Below, one piece after another: positions 26,399-34,827 of a DNA stretch of 64,000 nt (positions are counted from its first letter, which is position 1; each line of letters begins with the position of its first letter). Source of the stretch: JABSSA01 sp039975755 (GTDB lineage Bacteria > Pseudomonadota > Alphaproteobacteria > Rhodobacterales > Rhodobacteraceae). Position numbers and translations under genes: made by a program. The stretch is taken from assembly GCA_039975755.1 (NCBI GenBank), contig JBDWGM010000083.1, positions 1 to 64,000 on the forward strand, given 5' to 3'. The notes under the pieces are model-generated. The model made no database searches. It was not told where the DNA came from and worked only from the letters and a program-made list of their open reading frames with translations.

Positions 26399-28558
26399 AT
26401 GCAAGAACCAAAAATTACCGACGAATTGATTGCGTCACACGGTATCAACGCTGACGAATATGCGCGCATCCTTGACATTATCGGGCGCGAACCAACGTTT
26501 ACAGAGCTCGGAATTTTCTCGGCTATGTGGAACGAGCATTGTTCGTATAAATCCTCTAAATTGCACCTCAAAAAACTGCCAACCACTGGTCCACAAGTGA
26601 TTTGCGGACCGGGAGAAAATGCGGGTGTTGTCGATATCGGTGATGGGCAGGCCGTTGTTTTCAAAATGGAAAGCCACAACCACCCCAGTTACATCGAACC
26701 CTATCAAGGGGCCGCAACCGGCGTAGGCGGCATTCTGCGTGACGTCTTTACAATGGGCGCACGTCCAATCGCATCCATGAATTCGCTCAGCTTTGGCGAA
26801 CCTGACCATCACAAAACGCGCCAACTTGTGAATGGCGTGGTCGCAGGCGTCGGGGGCTATGGAAACTGCTTCGGCGTTCCGTGCGCGGGTGGCGAAGTGC
26901 GGTTTGATCCTGCCTACAACGGAAACTGTTTGGTCAACGCGTTTGCAGCAGGTCTGGCTGACGCGGACAAGATTTTCTATTCGGCCGCGTCAGGTATCGG
27001 CATGCCCGTGGTTTATCTGGGTGCTAAAACCGGACGAGACGGCGTCGGTGGTGCGACCATGGCGTCAGCAGAATTTGACGACACGATCGAAGAAAAGCGC
27101 CCCACAGTGCAGGTCGGCGATCCATTCACCGAAAAGCGGCTTATGGAAGCCACGCTCGAGCTGATGCAAACCGGCGCCGTGATTTCCATTCAGGACATGG
27201 GCGCTGCGGGTTTGACCTGTTCAGCGGTCGAAATGGGCGACAAAGGCGGATTGGGTGTGCGCCTAGATCTGGAAAAAGTCCCCGTTCGTGAAGAGAACAT
27301 GACAGCTTATGAAATGATGTTGTCAGAATCCCAAGAACGCATGTTGATGGTCTTGAAACCTGACCTTGAAGCAGAAGCAAAAGCCGTCTTTGACAAATGG
27401 GATCTGGATTTCGCGATTGTAGGTGAAACTGTCGCTGAGGATCGTTTTTTGATTTGTCACAACGGTGAGGTCAAAGCGGATTTGCCCCTGTCCAAACTGT
27501 CATCCGAAGCACCGGAATATGATCGCCCTTGGGAAACACCTGCGCCCGCCGCCGAACTTGGGGATGTCCCACGTGTCGATCCGATCGACGGCCTCAAAGC
27601 GCTGATTTCCAGCCCGAATTATGCGGCAAAGCAATGGGTTTACGAACAATACGACACGATGGTCATGGCCGACAGCGCCCGCATCCCCGGAATTGGCGCG
27701 GGTATCATACGTGTGCATGGCACAGACAAGGCGCTGGCTTTCACATCCGACGTGACACCACGCTATGTGGCGGCCAATCCTCTTGAGGGCGGCAAACAAG
27801 CAGTGGCTGAAGCCTATCGCAACCTCTGCGCAGTTGGCGCCAAGCCATTGGCCACAACAGACAATCTGAACTTTGGCAATCCTGAGAAACCGTCGATCAT
27901 GGGTCAGTTCGTTTTTGCCTTGGACGGTATCGGTCAAGCCTGCCAAGCCCTAGATATGCCAATCGTGTCTGGCAATGTGTCGCTTTATAATGAAACAGAC
28001 GGTGACGCGATCTTACCCACGCCAACCATCGGCGCGGTCGGCCTTGTGGAACAAAGCGATCAAGTCATTGGAACGGACGTACGCGAAGGTCATGTCGCAC
28101 TGGTCCTTGGCGAAACCACAGGCCATCTGGGTCAATCGGCCTTACTGGCCGAGGTTTTCGGACGGGCCGAAGGCGACGCCCCGCCTGTTGATCTGGACGC
28201 AGAACGACGCGCAGGCGAATTCGTCCGCGCCAATCGCGATCTGATCACTGCATGCACTGACGTGTCGGACGGCGGGCTTGCACTGGCCGCCTTTGAGTTG
28301 GCCGAGGCAACAGATGTCGGGGTTCAACTGGACAATGACGACATGGGGCACTTGTTTGGCGAAGATCAGGGACGCTATCTCATTGCTTGCAACTTTGATC
28401 AGGCCGAAGCCTTGATGATCGCCGCAGGACAAGCCGGGTTGTACATCGAATCCGTTGGCCGCTTTACTGGTGACACCGTCAAATTCGCGAACAGCGAAGC
28501 CCCGCTTGCTGAACTCGCAGATATCTATCGTCAAAGCTTTGCGGATGCGGTCGCCTAA
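26399..28558 (+). CDS. purL: Phosphoribosylformylglycinamidine synthase, small-type PurL
   Basis: It converts FGAR to FGAM in purine synthesis together with PurQ and PurS. The 719-residue length is the multi-subunit form without a fused glutaminase. Motifs: MWNEHCSYKSSK near residue 40, KMESHNHPS near residue 88, and DMGAAGLTCSAVEMG. The ATG at 26399 follows CGGGGGA; a frame from 26333 adds residues with no homology. It is convergent with the CoxE-type gene and purQ/purS are not adjacent. Confidence 0.96.
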   Translation: MQEPKITDELIASHGINADEYARILDIIGREPTFTELGIFSAMWNEHCSYKSSKLHLKKLPTTGPQVICGPGENAGVVDIGDGQAVVFKMESHNHPSYIEPYQGAATGVGGILRDVFTMGARPIASMNSLSFGEPDHHKTRQLVNGVVAGVGGYGNCFGVPCAGGEVRFDPAYNGNCLVNAFAAGLADADKIFYSAASGIGMPVVYLGAKTGRDGVGGATMASAEFDDTIEEKRPTVQVGDPFTEKRLMEATLELMQTGAVISIQDMGAAGLTCSAVEMGDKGGLGVRLDLEKVPVREENMTAYEMMLSESQERMLMVLKPDLEAEAKAVFDKWDLDFAIVGETVAEDRFLICHNGEVKADLPLSKLSSEAPEYDRPWETPAPAAELGDVPRVDPIDGLKALISSPNYAAKQWVYEQYDTMVMADSARIPGIGAGIIRVHGTDKALAFTSDVTPRYVAANPLEGGKQAVAEAYRNLCAVGAKPLATTDNLNFGNPEKPSIMGQFVFALDGIGQACQALDMPIVSGNVSLYNETDGDAILPTPTIGAVGLVEQSDQVIGTDVREGHVALVLGETTGHLGQSALLAEVFGRAEGDAPPVDLDAERRAGEFVRANRDLITACTDVSDGGLALAAFELAEATDVGVQLDNDDMGHLFGEDQGRYLIACNFDQAEALMIAAGQAGLYIESVGRFTGDTVKFANSEAPLAELADIYRQSFADAVA

Positions 28559-28617
28559 ACTCAACGGAAACCTATGTTTTGACCTCAGAACGTTGGCTTA
28601 GCTCTCCAGTTTGGCGT

Positions 28618-28634
28618 GCGCGCTAAAAGCGCGC
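28618..28634. terminator. Hairpin between convergent purL and CoxE-type gene
   Basis: GCGCGCT-aaa-AGCGCGC is a perfect 7-bp stem placed directly at the end of the minus-strand gene. It may stop transcription from both sides. No T-run is present. Confidence 0.4.
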
Positions 28635-29888
28635 TCAATTTGACAAAAGCGCCATCAACCGCGCTTTTTCACCTACGTCATCTCGTTTGGAAATCACGGA
28701 CGCCAAGTCCTCAAGTGACGCTACAGAATGTCCAGCGCGGAAGCTGTCCACATGCGGCAGCATCGCTGCGATGCCTGTCGCCTTCGGCGCAAACCCTTCC
28801 CAACGCAGCAATGGGTTCAGCCAGATCAACCGTTTTGCAGACAGACGCAGGCGTTCCATCTGACGGGCTAAATCCTCGGGTGCCCCACGGTCCAAACCAT
28901 CAGTGATCACCATAACAACAGCGCCCTGCCCCAAAACACGTCTCGACCAGTCACGATTGAAGGTTTCAAGGCATGCGCCAATACGCGTGCCCCCTTCCCA
29001 ATCTTGCGCCTCGGCCCCCGCCATCTTTAACGCCTGATCAACATCTCTGGTCGCCAAATGTCGCGTGATATTTGTCAAACGCGTCCCAAACGTAAAGGCG
29101 TGTACCTTTGACCACCCCTGCCCTTTGGCATTCGCCACCGCATGCAAGAAATGAAGAACAATCCGACTGTATTGGCTCATCGATCCTGAAATATCGCATA
29201 GCACCACCAGATTGGGCCAACGCTTTTGCGGTTCTTTGTATTTCAAATCCCGCATCTCTCCGCCCCGTCGCATTGATGCGCGCATCGTTGCTGCTGGATC
29301 GATTTTTCCACGAATGGATCGTCGCATCCTCCGCGTTGGCGTGGGGTCGATTGGCAAGGTCAATCGGGACAACATCCGCTTTGCTGCCGCCATTTCGTCC
29401 ACGCTCATTTGTTCGAAATCAAGAATTTTCAGGCGCTCTTCCACGGACATCGTAAGCGACGCATCAATCTCAATTTCATTGCCGCCATCCTCTTGCTCAG
29501 GGGGCGGCCCTTCAGGTTCGACCCCTGCGAGCAAAGCTTCAGCAGCGCGTTTTTCTGCGGCCTTGGCTGTCCGATCTTCTTGTACGCCGCGCATCGCCGG
29601 CAACATCGCCGCCATCATATGTTCAAGATATTGCGGGTCGCGCCAATATAGACGAAACACTTGGTTGAAGGTCGCGCGATGTTCCGGTCTGTTCACAAAA
29701 CACGCATGCAACGTCCAATAAAAATCCATACGATCGGTAAATCCAGCCGCCTCAACCGCACAGATCGCATCGATGACGCGCCCGGGACCAATGGGCAGTC
29801 CTGCACGGCGCAGTGCACGTGCGAAATGTGTGATATTGCCAGCCAAACGTGGGTTTTCTGGCAAGTTCAATGGGGCGTATTCAGGCAA
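28635..29888 (-). CDS. CoxE-family VWA domain protein
   Basis: The 417-residue protein has a von Willebrand A-like C-terminal half with the metal site DISGSMSQYSR near residue 230, ATR and GGTRIGACLETF further on. The N-terminal half is helical and acidic (EGPPPEQEDGGNEIEID). CoxE proteins work with a MoxR-type ATPase in maturing metal enzymes such as CO dehydrogenase. The partner ATPase lies directly upstream on the same strand, but no coxSLM genes are in the window. The target enzyme is therefore unknown. Confidence 0.85.
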   Translation of the reverse strand: MPEYAPLNLPENPRLAGNITHFARALRRAGLPIGPGRVIDAICAVEAAGFTDRMDFYWTLHACFVNRPEHRATFNQVFRLYWRDPQYLEHMMAAMLPAMRGVQEDRTAKAAEKRAAEALLAGVEPEGPPPEQEDGGNEIEIDASLTMSVEERLKILDFEQMSVDEMAAAKRMLSRLTLPIDPTPTRRMRRSIRGKIDPAATMRASMRRGGEMRDLKYKEPQKRWPNLVVLCDISGSMSQYSRIVLHFLHAVANAKGQGWSKVHAFTFGTRLTNITRHLATRDVDQALKMAGAEAQDWEGGTRIGACLETFNRDWSRRVLGQGAVVMVITDGLDRGAPEDLARQMERLRLSAKRLIWLNPLLRWEGFAPKATGIAAMLPHVDSFRAGHSVASLEDLASVISKRDDVGEKARLMALLSN

Positions 29889-29944
29889 TTTGCAAACCCA
29901 CAGTCATCCCCAACCCGTTCAATGCCCGTGAGCGATATGCCTTA

Positions 29945-30853
29945 CTACACCGGATCAAGAGAAGCCTTTGCCTCATCAAGAATGCGCTTGGCTTCTGATC
30001 CTTGCAGCTTTTGGATATCATCCTGATATTTCAAGATTGCCCCAAGCGTATCTGCAATGACTTCTGGGCTGAGGTTAATCATATCCAAAGCCAACAGACA
30101 TTTCGCCCAATCAATCGTTTCTGCAACACCCGGCTTTTTAAACAGATCTTCTGTGCGGAGTTTTTGAACAAAGGCCACGACTTCACGACTTAATGTGTCC
30201 GCAGCTTCCGGTGCGCGGGCCTGTAATATCTGCATCTCGCGTTCGAAATCCGGGTAATCAACCCAATGATACAAACAACGCCGTTTCAAAGCGTCGTGCA
30301 CTTCGCGTGTTCGGTTGGATGTCAGAATGACAATGGGCGGCTCAAGCGCTTTGATCGTGCCCAGTTCTGGGATCGTCACCTGAAAGTCGCTCAAAGCTTC
30401 AAGCAGAAACGCCTCAAAAGGTTCATCCGTGCGGTCCAGCTCATCAATAAGCAGCACAGGTGCACCACCTTCCTGAGGGCGCATCGCTTCTAACAGAGGA
30501 CGTTCAATCAAGTAATCAGGGCTGAACAATTCCGTCTGCAAGGACGCGCGGTCCGATTCACCGGACGCTTCTGCTGTTCGGATCGCCACCATTTGTGCCG
30601 CAAAATTCCATTCATAAACGGCCGTTGACGCATCAAGCCCCTCATAGCACTGCAACCGGATCAGACGCCGGCCAAGTGCCGCAGCGATGGCTTTTGCAAT
30701 CTCCGTTTTTCCGACCCCCGCCTCTCCTTCCAGAAACAGTGGTCGACCCAAGCGTAACGAAAGAAACGTAACTGTCGCCAAACTACGTCCACAAACGTAA
30801 TTTTGGTCTGCCAGCACCTGCTGGACCTCATCAATGGAACTGGGTGTCGTCAT
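29945..30853 (-). CDS. MoxR-family AAA ATPase (CoxD-like)
   Basis: A 302-residue AAA+ ATPase. Walker A is GEAGVGKTEIAKA near residue 45, Walker B VLLIDELDRTDE near residue 120, sensor-type ILTSNRTREV near residue 150. The ATG at 30853 gives the usual N-terminus MTTPSSIDEVQQVLA. The CoxE-type gene follows after 56 bases, so the two form a MoxR/VWA pair that would remodel a metalloenzyme. The ATPase is complete. Confidence 0.88.
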   Translation of the reverse strand: MTTPSSIDEVQQVLADQNYVCGRSLATVTFLSLRLGRPLFLEGEAGVGKTEIAKAIAAALGRRLIRLQCYEGLDASTAVYEWNFAAQMVAIRTAEASGESDRASLQTELFSPDYLIERPLLEAMRPQEGGAPVLLIDELDRTDEPFEAFLLEALSDFQVTIPELGTIKALEPPIVILTSNRTREVHDALKRRCLYHWVDYPDFEREMQILQARAPEAADTLSREVVAFVQKLRTEDLFKKPGVAETIDWAKCLLALDMINLSPEVIADTLGAILKYQDDIQKLQGSEAKRILDEAKASLDPV

Positions 30854-31025
30854 ATCGCGCAGTCCTGCACGCTGGGCCAAGCGCGTCAAGCCCTGCTACC
30901 GTTGACGTGATTCCGACGTTCTGGCTATTCTTGTCAAAACACCGAAAAGAGGTTCGGGTTGTTTCTGTTGATGAACCCGCCGAGGCGAAACATTGCATGG
31001 GCTCAACACTTAAGTGTGCACAAGG

Positions 31026-31393
31026 ATGGTCGAAATACGCATAGCCGCCGTCACCTGTGCTTTAAATGAAGGCCCACTTTTGTTGGAATGGATCGTCGTT
31101 AACCTCCTTTGGGGCGTGACCTATCTTCTATTCTAATTCAATGACTGCTCCGATGGTACGGATGCGATCCTTGATGCCTTGGTCAAACGATGTGGTTTGC
31201 AACATTTTCTCAATCCCGTAGACGGCCGGAATACCAGCTAGGGCATCACAGAATTCCCGCTCTTATCGATGCCTGTGCGAACCTTCGGGCCATCAGCCTT
31301 AACTTTCAATTCTTTACACATGATGGGGGTAAGGCTTTCGTTGACGGACCCATCATTGGTCAATTCAAGCGGTCTCATACTCCAGATTTATAG
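31026..31393 (+). pseudogene. Decayed family 2 glycosyltransferase
   Basis: From the ATG at 31026 the frame reads VTCALNEGPLLLEWIVVN, WGVTYLLF, a stop (TAA at 31134), then NDCSDGTDAILDALV, close to roseobacter glycosyltransferases with the NDC-DGTD motif. Further on and in another frame comes HRIPALIDACANLRAI, then HDGGKAFVDGPIIGQF, which matches the region after the DxDEF motif. The catalytic DxDEF segment of about 40 residues is missing and the C-terminal third is not found. So the gene has a stop codon, a deletion and a frame change. Confidence 0.7.
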
Positions 31394-31836
31394 TGTGGTC
31401 ATTCAGTGATCAAGAACGGACAGTCCACTCATCAGGCGCTCTCGATCTTGATTATTGGGTCGAACGAAAATTCAAACCTGACCTTGAATCCAACATTTCA
31501 CATTTCGCATCCAATCGGGATTTGCATTAACGGATTTGATGGCCGACAGCATTTTTCGGAATTTATGGGGGTGAGCCGTCAAACAATGCCAAGGACGCTT
31601 TGACGTGATGATGACTCACAAACCCTATCGTATTCCCTTTGGACGCTTGCGTATGGCCCAGCCATCAATCCCATTCACACGAACCGCAACGCAGTTTCTG
31701 ATCAAGCACGCGACCGCCGCAAACACTGATCCTTAAATGTTCGCGTGACAAACGTTAAAAAATAATTCACTTTGCAGTTGTTAACTAGTGAGGTGGCGGT
31801 TTTCGCAATGTGTTTTTGCGATCGCCTTGATAATTT
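31394..31836 (+). other. Gene-poor spacer
   Basis: No convincing gene is seen in these 440 bases. Short open frames (for example 31406-31603) have no recognisable domain and stop often. They may be eroded remains of the C-terminal part of the glycosyltransferase or of a lost gene. The last 100 bases are AT-rich (TTAAAAAATAATTC) and may carry the promoter of the next gene. Confidence 0.45.
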
Positions 31837-32781
31837 ATGCAAGATGTTACGGATACATCGGGCCAGCCGTTGGCTGGACTGAACAAGGCCGATTGGTTGA
31901 AGAAATTCTCTGAAATCACAGAGGATTATGGAACCTATCGCACCTTAAACAACGCCCATTTTTCAGCGTATCTAGAGGGTGATGAAACCCTTCTAGTCAC
32001 GTTTGAAACCGTTCAAGGGATTCGCGCGCTGACCGACTCTGCTCAACCTTTGGGTTGGGAACTTACGAAGTCATTGGGTTGGTCGAATCTATGTATTGCC
32101 TCTGATGGGGACACTTGGTTTCGCGACAATGCTGTATGGGTTTATATCGATGAGCTGGTCGATGAAGGTTTTTTTGACGAGTTTGATCGCATTATTTTCT
32201 ATGGCGCAGGCTCATGCGGATATGCTGCGGCAACGTTTTCCGTGGCCGCCCCTGGCTGTACGGTTGTCGTGGTTCAACCCCAAGCCACATTGGATCCGCG
32301 CGTGACAGCATGGGACGACCGATTTTTCGACCAACGCCGTTTGGATTTCACGTCACGATACGGGTTTGCCCCGGAAATGATTGAGGCCGCTGAACGCGTA
32401 TTCGTGCTGTTTGATCCAAATGAACAGTTGGACGCGATGCACGCAGCATTGTTTCACAGGCCAAATGTGTGCAGCCTCCGGCTTAGACATTTGGGCAGTG
32501 CGCTGCAGTCCGATTTGATGGAAATGAAAATCCTCAACCGAATTCTGATACAAGCGGAATCCGGAAAGTTATCAAATAGCAGTTTTGCCAAGCTTTACCG
32601 TGCGCGGCGCGAACATCCGCCATACCTTTATCATCTGCTGTCATTCCTTAATGCAGCCGGTCGGGATGAATTGGCTTTGCGTCTTTCCCGCCATGTGACG
32701 CAAAAGATGAAAGCGCCGCGAAGCCAGCGACAACTTGCAGAATTGAATGCAAAACTTGGCAACGACGACAAGGCCCAGTAG
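31837..32781 (+). CDS. Unknown conserved-looking protein with hydrolase-like elbow
   Basis: I cannot assign a function to this 314-residue protein. It has IIFYGAGSCGYAAATFSVAA near residue 130, a glycine-rich turn resembling the nucleophile elbow of alpha/beta hydrolases. VVVVQPQATLDPRVTAWDDR follows, and the C-terminal 90 residues are helical with TPR-like character (LYHLLSFLNAAGRDELALRL). Similar roseobacter proteins are sometimes labelled PAPS reductase, but I see no support for that. It is followed after 9 bases by pyrC and preceded by a dead glycosyltransferase, with which it may have worked. Confidence 0.7.
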   Translation: MQDVTDTSGQPLAGLNKADWLKKFSEITEDYGTYRTLNNAHFSAYLEGDETLLVTFETVQGIRALTDSAQPLGWELTKSLGWSNLCIASDGDTWFRDNAVWVYIDELVDEGFFDEFDRIIFYGAGSCGYAAATFSVAAPGCTVVVVQPQATLDPRVTAWDDRFFDQRRLDFTSRYGFAPEMIEAAERVFVLFDPNEQLDAMHAALFHRPNVCSLRLRHLGSALQSDLMEMKILNRILIQAESGKLSNSSFAKLYRARREHPPYLYHLLSFLNAAGRDELALRLSRHVTQKMKAPRSQRQLAELNAKLGNDDKAQ

Positions 32782-32790
32782 AGGAGGTCC

Positions 32791-33828
32791 ATGACCTCTT
32801 TAAGCATCCGCCGCCCCGACGATTGGCACCTACATTTACGCGATAACGCGATGATGCAGGCTGTCTTGCCCGAAAGTGCGCGCCATTTTGGACGCGCCAT
32901 CATCATGCCCAATCTTTTGCCGCCTGTGGTGACAGGCGCGCAAGCGGCTGCGTACCGAGATCGCATTTTAGCCGCGCGCCCGGATGGTTCGACCTTTCAA
33001 CCACTGATGACCTTGTATCTAACCGAAGAGACTGACCCAGAAGATGTTGCAAAGGCATATGAATCCGGACTGATCACGTCTGTGAAACTTTACCCGGCCG
33101 GGGCCACGACCAATTCTTCGTCTGGTGTTGCAAACTTTGACAAGGTCCGCCCGGTTTTGGAACGTATGGCAGACATCGGCCTGCCCTTATGCGTGCACGG
33201 CGAAGTCGTCGATTCAGATATCGACATTTTTGATCGCGAAGCCGTTTTTATTGATCGTGTATTGGATCCTATCCGAAGGGCAACACCCGGCCTACGTGTC
33301 GTCATGGAACACATCACAACAAAAGACGCGGTAGACTACGCTTCTGAGCAGGACAAAACCCTCGGCGCGACCATAACAGTTCAACATCTGATGCTGGACC
33401 GGAATGATATGTTGGTCGGCGGTATTCGCCCACATTACTATTGTCTGCCAATCCTAAAGCGTGGCCTGCACCGTGACGCATTGGTCACCGCGGCAACCTC
33501 CGGATCGTCACGCTTTTTTCTGGGCACTGACAGTGCACCACACGCAACACATACCAAAGAAAACGCCTGTGGATGCGCGGGTTGTTTTACGGCCCCCATT
33601 GCAATGTCCTGCCTTGCCCAAGTTTTCGAAGACTCAAATGCCCTTGAGAAACTTGAAGCATTCACATCCGTAAATGGGCCAACCTTTTACAACCTGCCCG
33701 TCAATGACGGCCGCATCATCTTAACCAAGGGCGACCCTATCGAAATCCCTGCTCCAATTCCTGTGCAGGGCGGCACGTCTGTCACGGTTTTCGATCCCGG
33801 CCGCCCTGTTCATTGGCACGTTTCGTGA
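32791..33828 (+). CDS. pyrC: Dihydroorotase
   Basis: It closes carbamoyl aspartate to dihydroorotate in pyrimidine synthesis. The 345-residue protein is the class II dimeric type. Metal-binding HLHLRDN lies near residue 13 and the carbamylated lysine in SVKLYPAGATTNS near residue 100. Further zinc histidines are in VMEHITT and LGTDSAPH. The ribosome site AGAGGAGG is directly upstream. pyrE follows after 45 bases, giving a pyrCE unit. Confidence 0.96.
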   Translation: MTSLSIRRPDDWHLHLRDNAMMQAVLPESARHFGRAIIMPNLLPPVVTGAQAAAYRDRILAARPDGSTFQPLMTLYLTEETDPEDVAKAYESGLITSVKLYPAGATTNSSSGVANFDKVRPVLERMADIGLPLCVHGEVVDSDIDIFDREAVFIDRVLDPIRRATPGLRVVMEHITTKDAVDYASEQDKTLGATITVQHLMLDRNDMLVGGIRPHYYCLPILKRGLHRDALVTAATSGSSRFFLGTDSAPHATHTKENACGCAGCFTAPIAMSCLAQVFEDSNALEKLEAFTSVNGPTFYNLPVNDGRIILTKGDPIEIPAPIPVQGGTSVTVFDPGRPVHWHVS

Positions 33829-33873
33829 TTAGAGACGAACCCAAATTGATAAATTGCACCAAGGAGCTTTGCG

Positions 33874-34551
33874 TTGATCCCTTCCAGCTATCCGGACGCA
33901 GGTGAAATTGCCCGCCTTTCCGCACGTATGTTGCTTGAAATCGAAGCGGTTCACTTAAATTCGAAAGAACCGTTCATCTTGTCGTCGGGTCTTCCGTCCC
34001 CAACGTATATCGATTGCCGCAAGCTGATCTCGTATCCACGCATTCGCAGTACATTGATGGATTTTCTGACAGTTACTGTCATGCGAAATGCCGGTTTCGA
34101 GGCGTTCGACAACATTGCAGGCGGCGAAACCGCTGGGATTCCTTTTGCAGCGCTGGTTGCGGAACGCATGGCCCTGCCGATGACCTATGTGCGTAAAAAA
34201 CCCAAAGGATACGGACGCAACGCGCGCATCGAAGGCACGATGTCCGAAGGCGATCGCGTTCTTTTGGTGGAAGATCTGACAACGGATGGCGGTTCCAAGT
34301 TGTCCTTTGTAGATGCTATTCGCGAAACAGGCGCATCCTGCGCGCACACAGCCGTGATTTTCTATTACGGCATTTTCCCAGACACCGAAAAAACACTGGG
34401 CGATCATGGAATCGCATTGCACCATTTATGCACGTGGTGGGATGTGCTGACCGAGGCGAAATCTTCTGGTGCCTTCGATTCTGAGACCCTCAAAGAGGTC
34501 GAGTCGTTCCTAAATGATCCTCGAAAGTGGCAAAATGCGCGAGCAAAATAA
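33874..34551 (+). CDS. pyrE: Orotate phosphoribosyltransferase
   Basis: It attaches ribose phosphate to orotate. The 225-residue protein has the PRPP loop VLLVEDLTTDGGS near residue 130, the FILSSGLPSPTYIDCR N-terminal segment and the flexible loop VRKKPKGYGRNARIEG. The start is TTG at 33874, chosen because AAGGAG stands seven bases before it and the next ATG would cut conserved sequence. The unusual start codon may lower expression relative to pyrC. Confidence 0.94.
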   Translation: MIPSSYPDAGEIARLSARMLLEIEAVHLNSKEPFILSSGLPSPTYIDCRKLISYPRIRSTLMDFLTVTVMRNAGFEAFDNIAGGETAGIPFAALVAERMALPMTYVRKKPKGYGRNARIEGTMSEGDRVLLVEDLTTDGGSKLSFVDAIRETGASCAHTAVIFYYGIFPDTEKTLGDHGIALHHLCTWWDVLTEAKSSGAFDSETLKEVESFLNDPRKWQNARAK

Positions 34552-34716
34552 CTGAATTTCTCGCTCAGGTTTAACAATCTGCGATGACTGTGGATGTCTT
34601 GACCGAATCTGTGGACAGTCGCCGGTGGACATCCTGTGCATAATAACGATTCTTTAACACATGACGAACAACATATGGTAAGGTTGACCTCACTAGACGC
34701 ATAATCTGGATATCAA

Positions 34717-34757
34717 CTTTGGGGTTTACAGGCTTATCCCCAAAGACATCCCCAAAG
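34717..34757 (+). repeat. Inverted and tandem repeats in the dnaB leader
   Basis: CTTTGGGG (34717-34724) is the exact complement of CCCCAAAG, which occurs twice (34738-34745 and 34750-34757) in a tandem repeat of ATCCCCAAAGAC. The first arm can pair with either copy, so two alternative hairpins are possible. Near matches to the DnaA box lie at 34635 and 34734. The rest of the 276-base gap between pyrE and dnaB shows no gene. Confidence 0.55.
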
Positions 34758-34827
34758 ATGTTCTATATTCCCAGACATGCGTAGATGTGTCACGAGCCTT
34801 CCACGGGGCAGACTTCAGGGGTGAGCA

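Noticed and set aside
28635..30853. A CO dehydrogenase gene cluster
   Set aside because: The large, medium and small subunit genes are absent; only helper-type genes are present.
34635..34742. A replication origin at dnaB
   Set aside because: Only two single-mismatch DnaA boxes are seen, there is no AT-rich unwinding region, and the neighbours are not the usual origin genes.
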